Positions 42,301-56,400 of a stretch of 64,000 bases of DNA are shown here, piece after piece. The notes below the pieces were generated by a model. That model had not been told where the DNA came from and made no database searches. It saw only the letters and a program-made list of their open reading frames with translations. The translations under genes were made by a program, and so were the position numbers. The stretch is from Plazaster borealis. Taxonomy: Eukaryota; Echinodermata; Asteroidea; Forcipulatida; Labidiasteridae. The first letter of the stretch is position 1; each line of letters begins with the position of its first letter. The stretch spans positions 37,224,234 through 37,288,233 of the forward strand of contig CM037472.1 in NCBI GenBank assembly GCA_021014325.1, written 5' to 3'.

Positions 42301-42623
42301 TATTTATCACTGGAAATGTGTAGGTTTGTAGTATACTGACGGGAAATCTGTTGGTACATGTAGAGGAAATATATCCGCTTTGTATCTAGTGTCAGATTTC
42401 TGAACATTTTTATACGGCTGGAATAAATGTATGCAGGATTTTAAATGATTCAACTAAGTTTGCAGAGTTCAGGAGTAACTGTTGTTTATAACTTCTCCCG
42501 CTTGAGCTAAAACAAACGTTGTTTCATCGGTGTTGTGTGATTTAATTCCAGAGGAATTTCTTTGCCCGTGGTTGCCCAAATACCTCAACTCTGATTCAAG
42601 CTTTCCCAAACTAAAGAAACAAA

Positions 42624-42806
42624 ATGGAGGAGATGCAATCTGCAACGTCGGGCTCCTCATCACCGGTTGCAGGACTGAGCTTATCCAGTGATTGTGCAGT
42701 AAGCAGTCAGAGGGTTTCCACAACGTCCAAACAGGTCATGTGTGCCGTCTGTGGGGACCAGGCAACAGGACGATACTTTGGAGCACAGATATGTGAAGCT
42801 TGCAAG
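42624..42806 (+). CDS. 2DBD-NR exon 1: start and first zinc finger of DBD1
   Basis: ATG at 42624 (A at -3, G at +4) is preceded in frame by TAA at 42612, so it is the first possible start here. A 39-residue Ser-rich N-terminus leads to [22 protein letters not shown]. Donor GTAATG at 42807, phase 0 directly after the Lys of the P-box. Confidence 0.93.
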
Positions 42807-45800
42807 GTAATGATTTCTCTCGGTTTTTCGTAGCATGATGATCCACAATTTTTCTTTGTACATCTTCTTGTACAATTTCTTTAAATGCACTGAACATGTT
42901 TGGAAATTGTCAAAGACCAGTGTTCTCACTTGGTGTATCCCAACATATGCATAAAATAACAAGCCTGTGAAAATTTGGGCTCTATTGGTCATCAAAGTCG
43001 CAAGAAAATGATGAAAGAAAAAACACCCTTGTTGTACAAATTTGTGTGCTCTTAGGTAGGAATAAAAACTTCTTGCAAGAAGTTTTTATTATTTTAGTGA
43101 GAAATTACCTCTTTCTCAAAAACTACGTTACTTCATAGGGAGTCCTTTCCTACAATGTTTTATACTATCAACAGCTCTCCGTTGCTTGTTACCAAGTAAG
43201 TTTTTATGCTAATATTTGTTTTGAGTCATTACCAAACGTGTACGATACCTTTAAATAATAATAATAATACTGAGTTCTTATAAAGCGCTTTATCACACCC
43301 GATGGGCGTATCAAAACGCTCAGTATTTTTTTTCCTGCAAGATATATGTAGAGCTATGTTTTTGAAGTGTGTGACCTATTCCTTCACAAAGCACCATGTA
43401 ATGGTTTACAAGGTGCTGTGGCGCAATATGCAGCCAAACAAACCAGGAACACCGGGGCGAACCCCTTCTTTTTACGATAAGTACACTGGGTTCTTTTATG
43501 TGCATTATGCAACACACGGGACCTACAGCTTTACGTCCCATCCGAAGGACGCAGCAATAATGGTTAAGTGTCTTGCCTTAAGGACACAAGTGTCACGACC
43601 GGGACTCGAACCCACACTCTACTGATCAGAAACACCAGAGCTTGAGTCCGGTGTTCTTATCCGCTCGGCCACGACACGCCATTAAATGCATCCGATGCTT
43701 GATCAAAATTGAGAGACTAGATGGATCCAAATGGTCACTCTTCGGGTACATTCCCTGTTGGTTTTTTATTCCCCTCCCAATATCCGCAATGCAATAGACT
43801 GTGCAAGTCTCGCGCGTATTCAAACTTCTGGGACCAAGTTGGTCCAGATCATATTAAGTTTTACGTACGTGCACGATTCTGTATCTTCAAACACTTTAGT
43901 TTAACATAGTTTATGGTTATAAAAATCATATAATTTTGAGAGAGTAAAATTTAGCCATGAAATGTATGAAAGTAAAATAAATTTAACAAAGCAACAAAGA
44001 AAACCCGTTTATGGTTACTTGTAAACCGTTAATAATTTTGCCCAACTGACGTTCGTGTAATGTTAAACTTATGTAATAGTCGCACAAATTCGTGCAATTT
44101 TTGCAACTGGGGTTTCTTAAAAATAAGCATCCTCGTCCCAAGTTTTAATTTCATTTCAATGTTAATTTGAACTAATTATTTCTATTAATTTTTATAAATT
44201 TCTAGTACCCTTTGTCCCTCTTTGTATTGGGCAAATGAGGCATAACAATATCATGGTGAGCGCATGCATTGTGCATGCTTTACAGTGATATGTGATACCA
44301 ACCGTTTACCCCATACCCGCCAAACAAATAGTTCCAGCATGTATACGCGTCTGTCGGCGGCATTTACAACTTTTAAACGGACTAATCAAGTCATCCGTTT
44401 TCTGGTTCATGTCTTCACGCTTCCAACGTTCAATGGTAAAGAGGTTAGCAAAAAAATGTTGAGATTCGTTTGCTCTTCCTAGGAGAAATTCAAATAACTA
44501 TATAGTCCATTTCCGACTTGACACATAACACACCAGGGGTAATCTCGGTGCAAGTCTCGCGTGTATTCAAACATTTTTGGGACCACTTTGGTCCCTCGCA
44601 CATTGCTTTAACGTGTGAAGGAAACGAAATTGCGCAATTTAACGGGTCCCAATGTTCGAATAAGCGCGAGACTTGCACGGTCTACATTTGTATAATCATC
44701 ACCATGGAAGCAAATGATTGGAGGCTATGGCCCCTTTTCTCAGCCTCATTACAGTATTAAAACACTATCAACGGAGCCTCCATTCGTCTAATTGGAAGTG
44801 GTCTTTAGTCAAGATGATGCGGAGGTCCATCTGTCTTTCCTGATTCTTTCTTGTGCCAATTAGTGATTTACGTCTGCATTGTCATAGCTTGATTATCAGC
44901 TAAAGGGTGTTTCAACATCTACAGTAGGGTCGGTAATTATCGCGGGAAAAAGGAATTGGTTGGTTTCAGTCTCAAAGCTCGTTAAATCATTCAGCGAAAT
45001 ATTTCTGTCAAGATCGAGGAAATAGCATTGGGAGACGCCCCAAAGAAATTTCACTTTGTTTGGTGTACACATTCCCTGGCAAAATATTTATGATCTCCCC
45101 CCCCCCCCCCATCGTTTCTTTTTTTCAAATGGTGTGCCCACTTGGTATGATTGAAAGTATAAATGTTCAAAGATTTGCACATAACTTGAAGGTCATAGTG
45201 GGAAACTTACCTTGAAATATTTTTACTTGAAAAGCTATAGTTTTTGAGAAATTAGTAAAACAAGTTGTTTTTATCTTGCAAATCCAAAACCTGATGTTTG
45301 AAAGTTCATTTTTTTCCCAACAAATTTTTTCTCCCACTATTTTCTCAGACTCCGATGACCGATTGACCTTAAACTTTGACAGGTTTGTTATTTCATGTAT
45401 GTGTTGGGTCCACATAAGGTGTGGTTAATGGTCTTCATCAAGGTCTGATGTTGTCTGTGTGCTTTAAATGTGACCACCGAATTTGATAAGTTTGCTTGTT
45501 TGGTGTGTTTATTGAACACTAGAGGTTGGGACAGGCCTCAAATTTTACACTGGATCAGTTGTTTTTAGTGTCTGGCCGGTAAACTTATGACCAGATAGGT
45601 CCAGTGATCTTGTGTTTTTCCAATAAAATAACGTACCTCACTGTGTAATATCTTGAACAGAAACAATTTGTGGTCAAATGTTGACTTTGAGTCTGATAAA
45701 TACCTTTCAGTTCTATTGAGTAATAAAGTAATATACATTAATACCATAAAAGACAGATGAGATCAATCTTCTCTTACATGTCTTAGTGCTTAATTGTTCA

Positions 45801-47436
45801 AATAAAAACAGTTAAATGCATGTTGTCAGGACTCAGGAATTTTTTTTTCTCATTTTGATTCTGGTCTTGTACAACAATTTCTGGTCCAGTAAACATTTTG
45901 AGCTACAAGCCCTGCAGTCCTGTATCCGCCAAAAAAGGCGCTCATGGCGCTCGCTCATGTTACAAAAAAACAGTTCAAAAGAAAGCGACACAAATATATA
46001 TGTTGAAAACCACTGGTCAACATTTACTTCTAAAAGATGAGTTTTGAGAGCAGTTTAAAATGATGATGTTTTATCAGCATTCCTGATGTGGAAAGGAAAA
46101 CTATTCCACACTTTTCCTGCAGTAACTAGGAATGAACGTGCTCCCCATGTGTTCTTTGCCATGTATTCTACCAGGAGACGTTGATCGACTGATATTGGGT
46201 TACTGCGTGAAGGAGTGTATTTAGTAGCAAGATCTGAGATGTAGGATGGCGCCATATTGTGCAATGATTTATAGACCAGGAGACCGAGTTTGAAAACCAT
46301 CCTTTGTTCTTCTGGTAACCAATGGCGTTGCTTTAGGATAGGAGTGATGTGTGATCGCTTGCGTGACCGAGTAACCAGTCTTGCAGCCAGATAACTGCAT
46401 ATAATTTCAGACACAAATCTGTTATTCATTTTTCATAATGACTCAAGCTTTTTAGGTTAAAAATAATCAGTTATCCCTTTGTCTTCTAATGATTTCACAT
46501 GCTACTTCTCGTTTACTCAACAGAGTTTCTTCATTCGGAGCACCAAGAAGGGCACTCCAGTGTTTAGGTGTCAGTCTTTGGGGCATTGCAAAGTAACACC
46601 TACCTCCAGACTCTTATGCCAGTACTGCAGGTACCAGAAATGCCTGGCAGCTGGCATGTGCAGAAAAGGTAAGTTTTAGTACGGCAGGTAGGCGATTAGA
46701 CTTAGATGATAGCATTCTGACTCCCTCTGGTGTGTCGAGCAGTACGAGGTTGACCGCTCTCTCACCCTGGTGTTGGATCATTTGCATATCCAACATTTTT
46801 GGATATGTATGCAAATTATAATAGTCTGGCTGTGAACATGGTAAATACTGAATGAGTACAACTTAACATGTTTGTGTTAGACTTTTGTACACCAGTCGTT
46901 GTCCAATCAGGGTCCAAGTAAGGAGTTTTCCTCCCAGGGTTTACTATTGTAAACATGGTTGGAAATAAGGTAAACCATTGGGGCGAGGTTGTATTCTACC
47001 TATAGTTTCTCAAAACTCAAATCTGCGATGGCCCCATAGCCAAATATCTTTCTCATGTCATACTGTGACTGTGTGCCAAATTCCATGCTTGCATCATCAA
47101 AGGTGCAATTCAGAGCCTTATATTGAGAGAGTTACGACAACTTGCGATAAAAAGCCATTTTGTGTGCCCAAAAAACACATGAGCGAACGCAGGGTGCTAG
47201 ACTAGTCTGCCCATTGGGTTGTGCTGCGTTTGGACCGAAAATGGCTCCCAGCGACCACGTGACCGAAGAAAACTGGTCCCTCTATGTCGCAACTCTCTCA
47301 ATACACAGCTCTGGTACAATTCCCCCATCGCCAATCTCCACCTTTTTTTTTTTCACTCTAGAGTTGCATTTCAAATGGCCTTTATATTATGGCTATTATT
47401 TTTAGTTTTTTCATTATTGAATTATTCTTCATGTAT

Positions 47437-47475
<39 letters not shown>

Positions 47476-50400
47476 TTTGCTTAATTCTTCTTGTTAGTGG
47501 TGTTGTGCCACTGTTTCAAAAACACATGATCAAATAATTCACTGTCCCCTGTTAAACAAATATTTTAAAAATTCGCTGTGTGTGGATGTCTGACTAGAGT
47601 TGTTTCGGTTGTGTGCTAGTAAGATTGAACCTCCAGTCAAACCTCCTCTTGATTCTGTTTATATCTGCAAGTCTTTCTGTCCAGAATGATATTATAATCC
47701 TGATTGCTTTTAAAAGTATCGTACATGTTTGGTATGACTCAAAACAAATATTAGCATAAAAACTTACTTGGTAACAAACAACAGAGAGCTGTTGATAGTA
47801 TAAAACATTGTAGGAAACGACTCCCTCTGAAGTAACGTAGTTTTTGAGAAAGAGGTAATTTCTCACTAAAATAATAAAAACTTCTTGCAAGAAGTTTTTA
47901 TTCCTATCTGAAAGCACACAAATTTGTACAACAAGGGTGTTTTTTCTTTCATCATTTTCTTGCAACTTCGATGACCAATTGAGCCCAAATTTTCACAGGC
48001 TTGTTATTTCATGCATATGTTGGGATACACCAAGTGAGAACACTGGTCTTTGACAATTTCCAAACGTGTTCAGTGCGTTTAAAGGAGATTTAGCTCAGCC
48101 AAATACTGGTCCATTAGTTTATGCAAACATGCACACTCAAGAACAATATTTGAAGCTTTGCCATCCATATTGGAAGTTTATTCAAAAGTGGTTTTGCACT
48201 AGAGCCATGAGAAAGATTTTCTGTGAGTTATAAAAATTACGCTGGTTCTGAAAAGAATAAGTTCAACTGGTGTGTAGAAACATCTGCAATTTCCACAAAA
48301 CTCCGAGGTGATTGATGGGATTGTCATTTCTGTTTCCACATGTAATTCTTAAAACTTAGCGCAAAGAGCAAACACGACCCGAAAGAAAAAGATGCAAAAG
48401 CATAAGATGGTTTTTAAGTGCCCGCTGATGACCCAAAGACAACCCTGGATACTGTCGTCATGACAAATGATGATTGCTTAATCTTGAGTCTTCTCCAGCT
48501 GAACAATGCCTCTGCAGATTTCTCTTCCCTTATATTATGGCCCATTGGTAATCTTCTACTCTTAATGTCCTTAGCCTTTGAAAAGGTCTCTGTAGAGGTC
48601 GAAATGTGAGGCTACATGTTATATCATTTTTTGCACTTCATCTGCCACACCTAAGTAGCAGTATTATAATATATGAATTAACCATTAGGGGCCGTTCACA
48701 ATTATCAACATTTTCACAAGCGTACAAACCGTACGCTGGGAGGGAGGGGGCTAATGCCCGCCGTACGCTTTCGTTTTCTGAAGAAAAAAAATGTAGAAGC
48801 ATAAAAACATAGCTTCATGGCTCTTTTTGCACCGTTAGATTAGAGGCAGTGGGGTTTGTTTGTTTTTTGGGTTTTTTACCTTTTGAAAGTCAGATAAGCT
48901 GCGTCTTGTACGCAGGAAATTATGGTATTTGATATCCGTCTAAGATGTGTACGTTCTTTATATATTTCTTATATCTGTGCTCGCATGTAATTCACGTACA
49001 AGTATCTCTATGTAGAAATAGTGTGGAAAACAACAACATTTTTCTTTGTACACTTTTAGGGGAGAGGGAGGGGGTATAGAAAAAGTGTACGGTTTGTACA
49101 CTTGTGAAAATGTTGACAACTGTGAACGACCCTTAGTCAATGTAAAAGATGAGCCACAAGCAAGTTTAACAATCTTTTTTAATGGAACATCTTTGGTGGG
49201 GTAGCTATACTCGCAGCAATCACAGCCGCTTGCAATCTAGTAGATTTTTTTTACTTACACAAAATTAGCATTTTTGTCTGGTTACTGAACCAAAATTAAT
49301 TCACAATTTATCAGTATTTTTGCATGAGAGAATCTGACTGCCTGAAGTGTTGCTTCCAAAGATTCTCGTCCTCGGTTGTTAATTGATCAGATTCATCGAT
49401 CTACAAAAAACAACAACAAACAAACAAACAAAAATGGACAAGGGGGGAAAAAGCATTGGTTTGAAACTTTTTTTAAACCAAAGGCAATCATTTTATTTTA
49501 TTTTATTTTTATTTATTTTTTTTTTAAATCTTTTTGGGGGACCAACATCTTTCCTTTGGTTGCTTTCCTTAACCAGTTGAAGCCGGATGTCTTGTTGACA
49601 CGCCAATATTTTCCCTGCTAGAATTGGAGTGATGTGCATTTTGGATTTTCGTGTCACATTAGGTGACCGACACAAAGTCCGCCTGTACTTTTTACTGCAC
49701 TTTTCACTGTAGATGGGGCTAAGAGCATTCACTCACTGTCCAACGCTTTGTTCACCCACACAAAGAGGACAGGTGATGGTAAAAATAATGCTGGAATTCT
49801 GCCTTTGTACTTGGGTATTATGTAATACCCAATTCCAGGCCTTTGTCCTATTGTTCTAAAAAAGGGATTATGTGGCATCCAAAGGCAAGGGGTTGTGGGT
49901 ATGAATCTAGCCAAGCTAACCGCTGATTTAACAATGACTAGAATAAATATTGTCGTCTAGCTACTGAATTACAATTTATTGGTGCAATTCATAATCATAC
50001 GTTAAAGGCACTGAACACGTTTGGTAATTGTCAAAGACCAGTGTTCTCACTTGGTGTATCCCAACATATGCATACAAATAACAAGCCTGTGAAAATTTGG
50101 GCTCAATTGGTCATCGAAGTTGCAAGAAAATGATGAAAGAAAAAACACCCTTGTTGTACAAATTTGTGTGCTTTCAGATAGGAATAAAAACTTCTTGCAA
50201 GAAGTTTGTATTATTTTAGTGAGAAATTACCTCTTTCTCAAAAACTACGTTACTTCAGAGGGAGTCGTTTCTCACAATGTTTTATACTATCAACAGCTCT
50301 CTGTTGCTCGTTACCAAGTCAGTTTTTATGCTAATATATATTTTGAGTAATTACCAAACGTGTACAGTGCCTTTAAACCAATGTTTGTATGAGAGAGATT

Positions 50401-53400
50401 GGCTGTTGCCAGCTTGGTGTTATATCGCCTTGTGGGAGCTTTGCCGAGTTCCCTTGTTGGGAAGATCATCTAAACAAACAAACAAACCAAAAGCTTCCAT
50501 CATTCCATTTCATTGTATTTCGGGTCAGTGGAGGTTAGTCCGAGTGGACCGAGAGTCTAGCCTTGGTTCCACCCATGGACCTAACATCTGAGATTTGCTG
50601 TTCACAGTGCGTAAGTACAGTATTTTTTTCGATTGAGAAACAGCAAATCCTGGTGCTTCAAAGAGAAATTGTTTTTCTCTTGGCTTTGTCAAGTCGGGGT
50701 TTCTTTATGCCAATAATACTCTCAAAGAAGAACAATTCAGGCAATACCATCCCTGATTCAGAATAATCCCATCTGGGCCCAATTTCATAGAGTTTGTTAT
50801 GCACAAAAAGTAGCTAAGCACAATAAAGTTTTGCTTACCAGAATAAGGTTACCAGCCAAACTACCATGTCACATGTACAATTTGTGACTGGTATCCTGCT
50901 CATTTCTGCTTAGCAGAACATTATTAAGCAATATTTTCTGCTTAAGCAGCTCTATGAAATTGGGCCCTGGGTGGAAGGGGAAAATGGAAGATTCCCGGCG
51001 CTAATTGGTTAAAGAGTTTCAGTCACAGTTTTAGATGGATGTCTATCATAAACCTACTTTTACAATATTGAGAAAAGAACCGTCGAAAGTAACGTTCAGA
51101 AATGTCTGCTCTAAAGCCTGCTGACCAGGAATCAAAAATTCTCTTCACAACAACATTAAAAAGATTGTGGACACACAAAGCTGTTGTTCCTCCCCTTTTT
51201 TTCGGACCTAGCGGAGGAGCAACTCAATGATTACTCACGTTACTAATGTTACTTTCTAGACTAGACATTTGTCATTGACAACAATTCCCACATATCAAGT
51301 TAAAAAACATTTCTGAGAAAACTAATTTTCTGATTTATGTGAGGTGAGTATAACATGAACAACCATGGAATTGCTTATCGCAAGTCACATTGGAGTTACA
51401 TGCTGAGCCCTTTTGTTCCCTTTTGTCATAAGGTCAAAGTTTCAATGTGTTATTATACACACGAACCAGCCATTTGAAAAAACCCATAGGATAATAAACT
51501 TTGTAAAGTATAAAGACGTACCTGTAATCCCTGTAGTATCCAAAAGAATCAAGGGACTACGTTAGCTTGTAAGGACAAAATGCTAACCTGTGTGCGGGGG
51601 TGGGCAGTTCATCACAAGTTGTTGATCGGTTTTCCCAGGGTAGTACCCGGTAACTTTAATTTATTTTTATGTTACAGTGAAGCAGCCCTGTAGAGATCCT
51701 ACGCCCGACAGCACGCCTTGTCAAGTCTGTGGAGATACTTCCTCCGGTATCCATTTTGGAGTGTTTACCTGCGAAGGATGCAAGGCAAGTTTAATAATAC
51801 TCAGTAAACCTCAAGGGATTTTCAAATAACTTTACTTGGAAAAACAACTACTGTAACAAAAGAATAAACCTGTTTTATTTACAAATACATGTAAGTGGCC
51901 AAGACTGAAACAACTGAAAGTTCAGGATATACAATGGTTGTAGTCAAGAGTACAAGGGTAGTTGAGTAGTACTTGAGTTTAAGTACTTGGACCATCAAGT
52001 ATGAGTGCCTGAGTACCAAGTATTCTGATATCTGAGTACCAAGTCCAACAGCCAAGTACCAATTACTTGGATCTCCAAGTTAAACACTTTCCTTTTTTTT
52101 TTTCCTTTTTTTTTTTTTTTGAGGGAGTATCGACTGATTGTTTTGATGATATGGGGTCGTTCAATCCAAAATCATTTAAAAATTTACCCAGACAGCTTCC
52201 CTTGTGGTTTATAACTTGATAGACTAATTTTTAGATGACAATGTATGCTTGTTATGATAACTTTCTTTTAAACACGAACACATCATAGACAACTTCATTT
52301 TTATTTTTTTTTAAGAGCCCAATTCCTCAATTCCTTGCATTAACGCTTGTACAGGAAACCTGGGGCCGGTTTCACAAAGCACTAAGATTCATCTTAAGAT
52401 GAGTTGTCAGTATTACTATAGTGAGTTCTGACATCGCACTTTGCTTAGAAATTAAGAGTGATCGGAAGTTAAGATCAATCTTGGCTCTTTGTGAAATCGA
52501 GCTCAGTCAGTACAATACACATTGATCACCTGTTCTGCCTGCACTCACTGTGCATGTTGCGTTCGCGACTACCGAAAAAGGGTAGTCTGTTGCAGGTTAA
52601 CTTTCTCTGTTTGATGGAGCACAGGACTACTTGCTAATCTTGGCCCTAAGTCAGTATTAGTGGTTGGGTTCTGTGTGGTTATCCCTGCAGCGACTGCCAG
52701 CGATGTCACTGACCTCTAAATCTTGGCTTAGATTTTGCAGAGCCTAATATTTTTGGGTTTTCACAGTAAGTGATAAAAGGGTTTTTTTGAAGGAAAACAA
52801 ATAAATAAAATAATAATAGGACAGGGACGCTAGCTTACTATTTGTTTTTTACATGGTATAATTTATTCTGCTTTTTAAAGGTTAACCTAACAGAGGAATT
52901 AAGAAAAACCATTTCAGTCATTTCTGCGTCTCGGCTTTTCGTCAAAAAATTATTGAGTAGTATTGTATTTCAATTTTCCCGAACCTATTTAAAATATTCT
53001 CCATGTGAAGGTTAAAAACAAACAACAAATATTAGAAGATAATTTTTTAAATATTGTTTTGTTATTAATGAGAAGTCCATCGATCAATTAAGCGAAAGTA
53101 GTAGTCCCGACCGATTTCCTAAATTCCGCCCAGGGCCCAATTTCATATAGCTGCTTAAGCAGAAAATATAAGTTTCTGCTAAGCAACAATAAGCAGGATA
53201 CCAGTCACAGGTGCTACACGTGAAATGGTATTTTAGCTGGTAACCTTTTGCTGGTAAGCATAACTTTAGGATGCCACACTAGTCTGCACATTGGGTTGCG
53301 TTGCATTTGGACCGAAAATGGCGTCCAGAAACCATGTGACCAAAGAAAACTGGTCCCTCTGTGTTTGAATTCTCTCAATACACAGCTGTGCGGCAGAGTG

Positions 53401-56400
53401 CTTTTTAGCCATTGTGCTCTGATGACAGTTCTTAAACCGTTAAGTGAGGGAGTAACCCCATGAATTACAAAAATGCGGGATAGTTCCAGCATAAATCTCT
53501 GGTCCTTTCTCTATGGTTCCAGTAGTTACTGGCTCCCCAGTAAGCCAACAAGTTTGATTGGGTGGGGGTAGGGGAGGGGTGTTCGAAACCTAGCCCAGGC
53601 TGTCAGCAAGACATCTGGAAGCCTGCTACAAACAACAGATGGCTCCACTTCATTAGAGGGCTAGATCTGGGTAGGTCTGTATGGCTGTACAATTTTGTGC
53701 ACAAAGTATATGAGTGAAATAAATGTCCGGCGTCTCAAAAAAAAAAAATACACAGCTCTGGGACATGACCCCTCTCCCCTTTAGCAGGCCGGTGAAATCT
53801 CCGATTTAAAGCGGATATCCGCTTTTTTCTTATTTTTGTCGATTTTTTATTTCCGCTTTTTTGTGGGGTTTGTGTGTTTTTTTCTACTTTTTTTTTTTTT
53901 TTTTTTTTTTTTACCCCTCACTATTTGACCTTATATATGCTTGGCAACAGTAATGTACACTACAATAATGTGAAATAAGCCTAGTTACTGGATCAATGGG
54001 GTGCCCCAAATCGACCAGCGTAAATGCGTGACGCGCGCTCATTTGACGTTCCACGATCATTCTTACATCATGTAGTGTTTCAGCTCTTTTTTTAAGGGTC
54101 CATTCACAGGCCTGTACAGGCTAAGAATGCACCTAAGAGCATAATAAACCTCAACATTTTCTATGGTACTATTGTGGGTCTCATGTCCCTTGGCGTTTTG
54201 GCTGCCTCGCTCCGCACTTGCGTTGTGCCTTTGAAAATGTTCCTCTTTTTTTTTCATCGGGCAGTTGCATGCCTGACTCCAGGGTTTCACATTGTAATAA
54301 ACCACTCTATCTATCTGTCCTTCTATAATAAACTTTTAAAAATTTGTCAGCATACTTAAGTACAGTGAAGCCCACACACAATGATAACAAACGTTAACCG
54401 TCTTCCCAACTGAGGGTGATGAAAGCAGTAATAAAATAATTCATGGTCATTGTGATCTAAACATGCATAATTAAATGAACTTGGCATTATTTGCAATGGC
54501 TGGCTGGTTGAAAAATGCCAACCCTGAACTTAGCTCACTGCTCAGTGGTAGCCATTCAAAATAGTAAATTTAACTTTTTGCTATTTTCGCTATTTAGAAA
54601 GAGTTTAATAAGCTTTTTAAAAAAATTATTAATATTTTGTTTTTGAGTCCGAGTCAAAGTGTTAGCCAGAGGGGTGTCTGGGTGTCTTTTGGACTTCCTG
54701 TTTTAAATTTGGACACCCTGTTTTATCTGTCCTTTACATGGAAATGCAATGTAAGTGAACAATTTTAGACACACAGGTTTTAAATTTCCAGCAAATTTGG
54801 ACATCCGTTTACCAAATCCTGGCTAAACCCTTGCTCTGAGTCGCAAATGTTTAGTCAATGTCCAAGTCCCGAGTTCATCATAAATAAAGTCTGATTTCAC
54901 TGTTCATAGAACACAGACTCTTTAGTGCCTAAATGTATGTCATGATGGAATACTGTGGGCAATTTCACGGTTACTCAAGCGATAAAGAATTACGTCTGTA
55001 GGGACACTGTGATGGTTTCTACAAAATTGAAAAATATACGATGCTGTATTTAAAAGCATTGTGTACCAAATTGTCTCATTTCTAAAAGTTTGAATGAATC
55101 TCCCCGATCAGTCAGTCTGTCTGACCCAATATATGCAAGTTTCTCATTTTATTTATCTTGGATAAACTCAGACATGTATTTGATCATAAATATTTATCTC
55201 CAAAGTTTGCTTAATATTGTTTTATATTTGTTCAGGATTCATTTCCAATTTTGAGATTTGATTAATAGGTTTTCAAGTCAAAGTGGCTTGGTTCACTTTG
55301 ATTAAAGGGGGACTGTCGTCATGATGATAGCAGGCATGTGGCTGTAAAAGGAATTTCAAACTCTAAAGTCACAGTGGCTCAGTTCACTTTGATTAAAGGG
55401 GAACTGTCGTCATGATGATAGCAGGCATGCGGCTGTAAAAGGAAATTCAAATTCTAACCCAGTTATTAAATGCGCACTGGACGTCACATCATAAAGGGCG
55501 CCGCCATTATTATATGGTGATGTGATGGTCAGCGCATACGCGCGTTCAGTAACTGGGTGAAAGTTCATACTTCCATGTTCAGCCACAGGCCTGCTATGAT
55601 CATGACAACAGTCCTCCCTTTAATCATGGCCATCTTAGAATAGATAGATAGATAGATTAATGGTTTATTCATTATTTTAAAACACAAAAAAGACATCACA
55701 ATCAGAAGATTGAATTGCGTCTAAATTTACATTAATTCAATTAAAAATTCATTAGAAAAAACCTCAGAAAAAACCCCCTTAAAGGCCCTGTACACTTTTG
55801 GTAAGATCAAAAAACACAAATGTTCACAGATTCACACGCAACTTTCATGATTTAAAGTAAGTAATGGTTGAAAGGGTTCCTTAAAATATTTCTGCCTAAA
55901 ATGCTATTGTTTCTGAGAAATGAGTAAAACAATAGTTTTCATCACGCGCGATATTTTAGTAAAAAAAGAAAACACATAAGGTCTCTTTTCACTATTTTTT
56001 CATGATCTCGACAACCAATTGAGCTCAAACTTTCACAGGTTTGTTTGTTCATGCATAATGTTGAATCACACAAAATGTGGACACTGATTTTGAGCTGTTA
56101 CCAAAAGTGTACAATACCTTTAAACACTACAGAGCAATTAAGGAAATAGACTTTTAAAAGGCACTAGACTGAATACACTTATCAAAGGGAAAGACAGGAA
56201 AATAAGGGGAGTAAAAAGCCACAAAGCAATTAAAAAGCCATTCTGGATGTGAAGGAAATTTGTAAAAAAACAAGTCATAAAAATTTGCACATATGCATAT
56301 TACCCTATCCTGCCTGATGGACTTGGTCTTCACTGGGTTGTCTTGTCACCTTCTAAGTGGTAATATCTGTAGGTTTTGGGGATTTTTTTCCATCAGAAAA

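Noticed and set aside
43066..43091. microRNA hairpins at perfect palindromes
   Set aside because: The palindromes are the centres of MITE copies repeated through the window; loops are absent or tiny and nothing shows a conserved mature arm.
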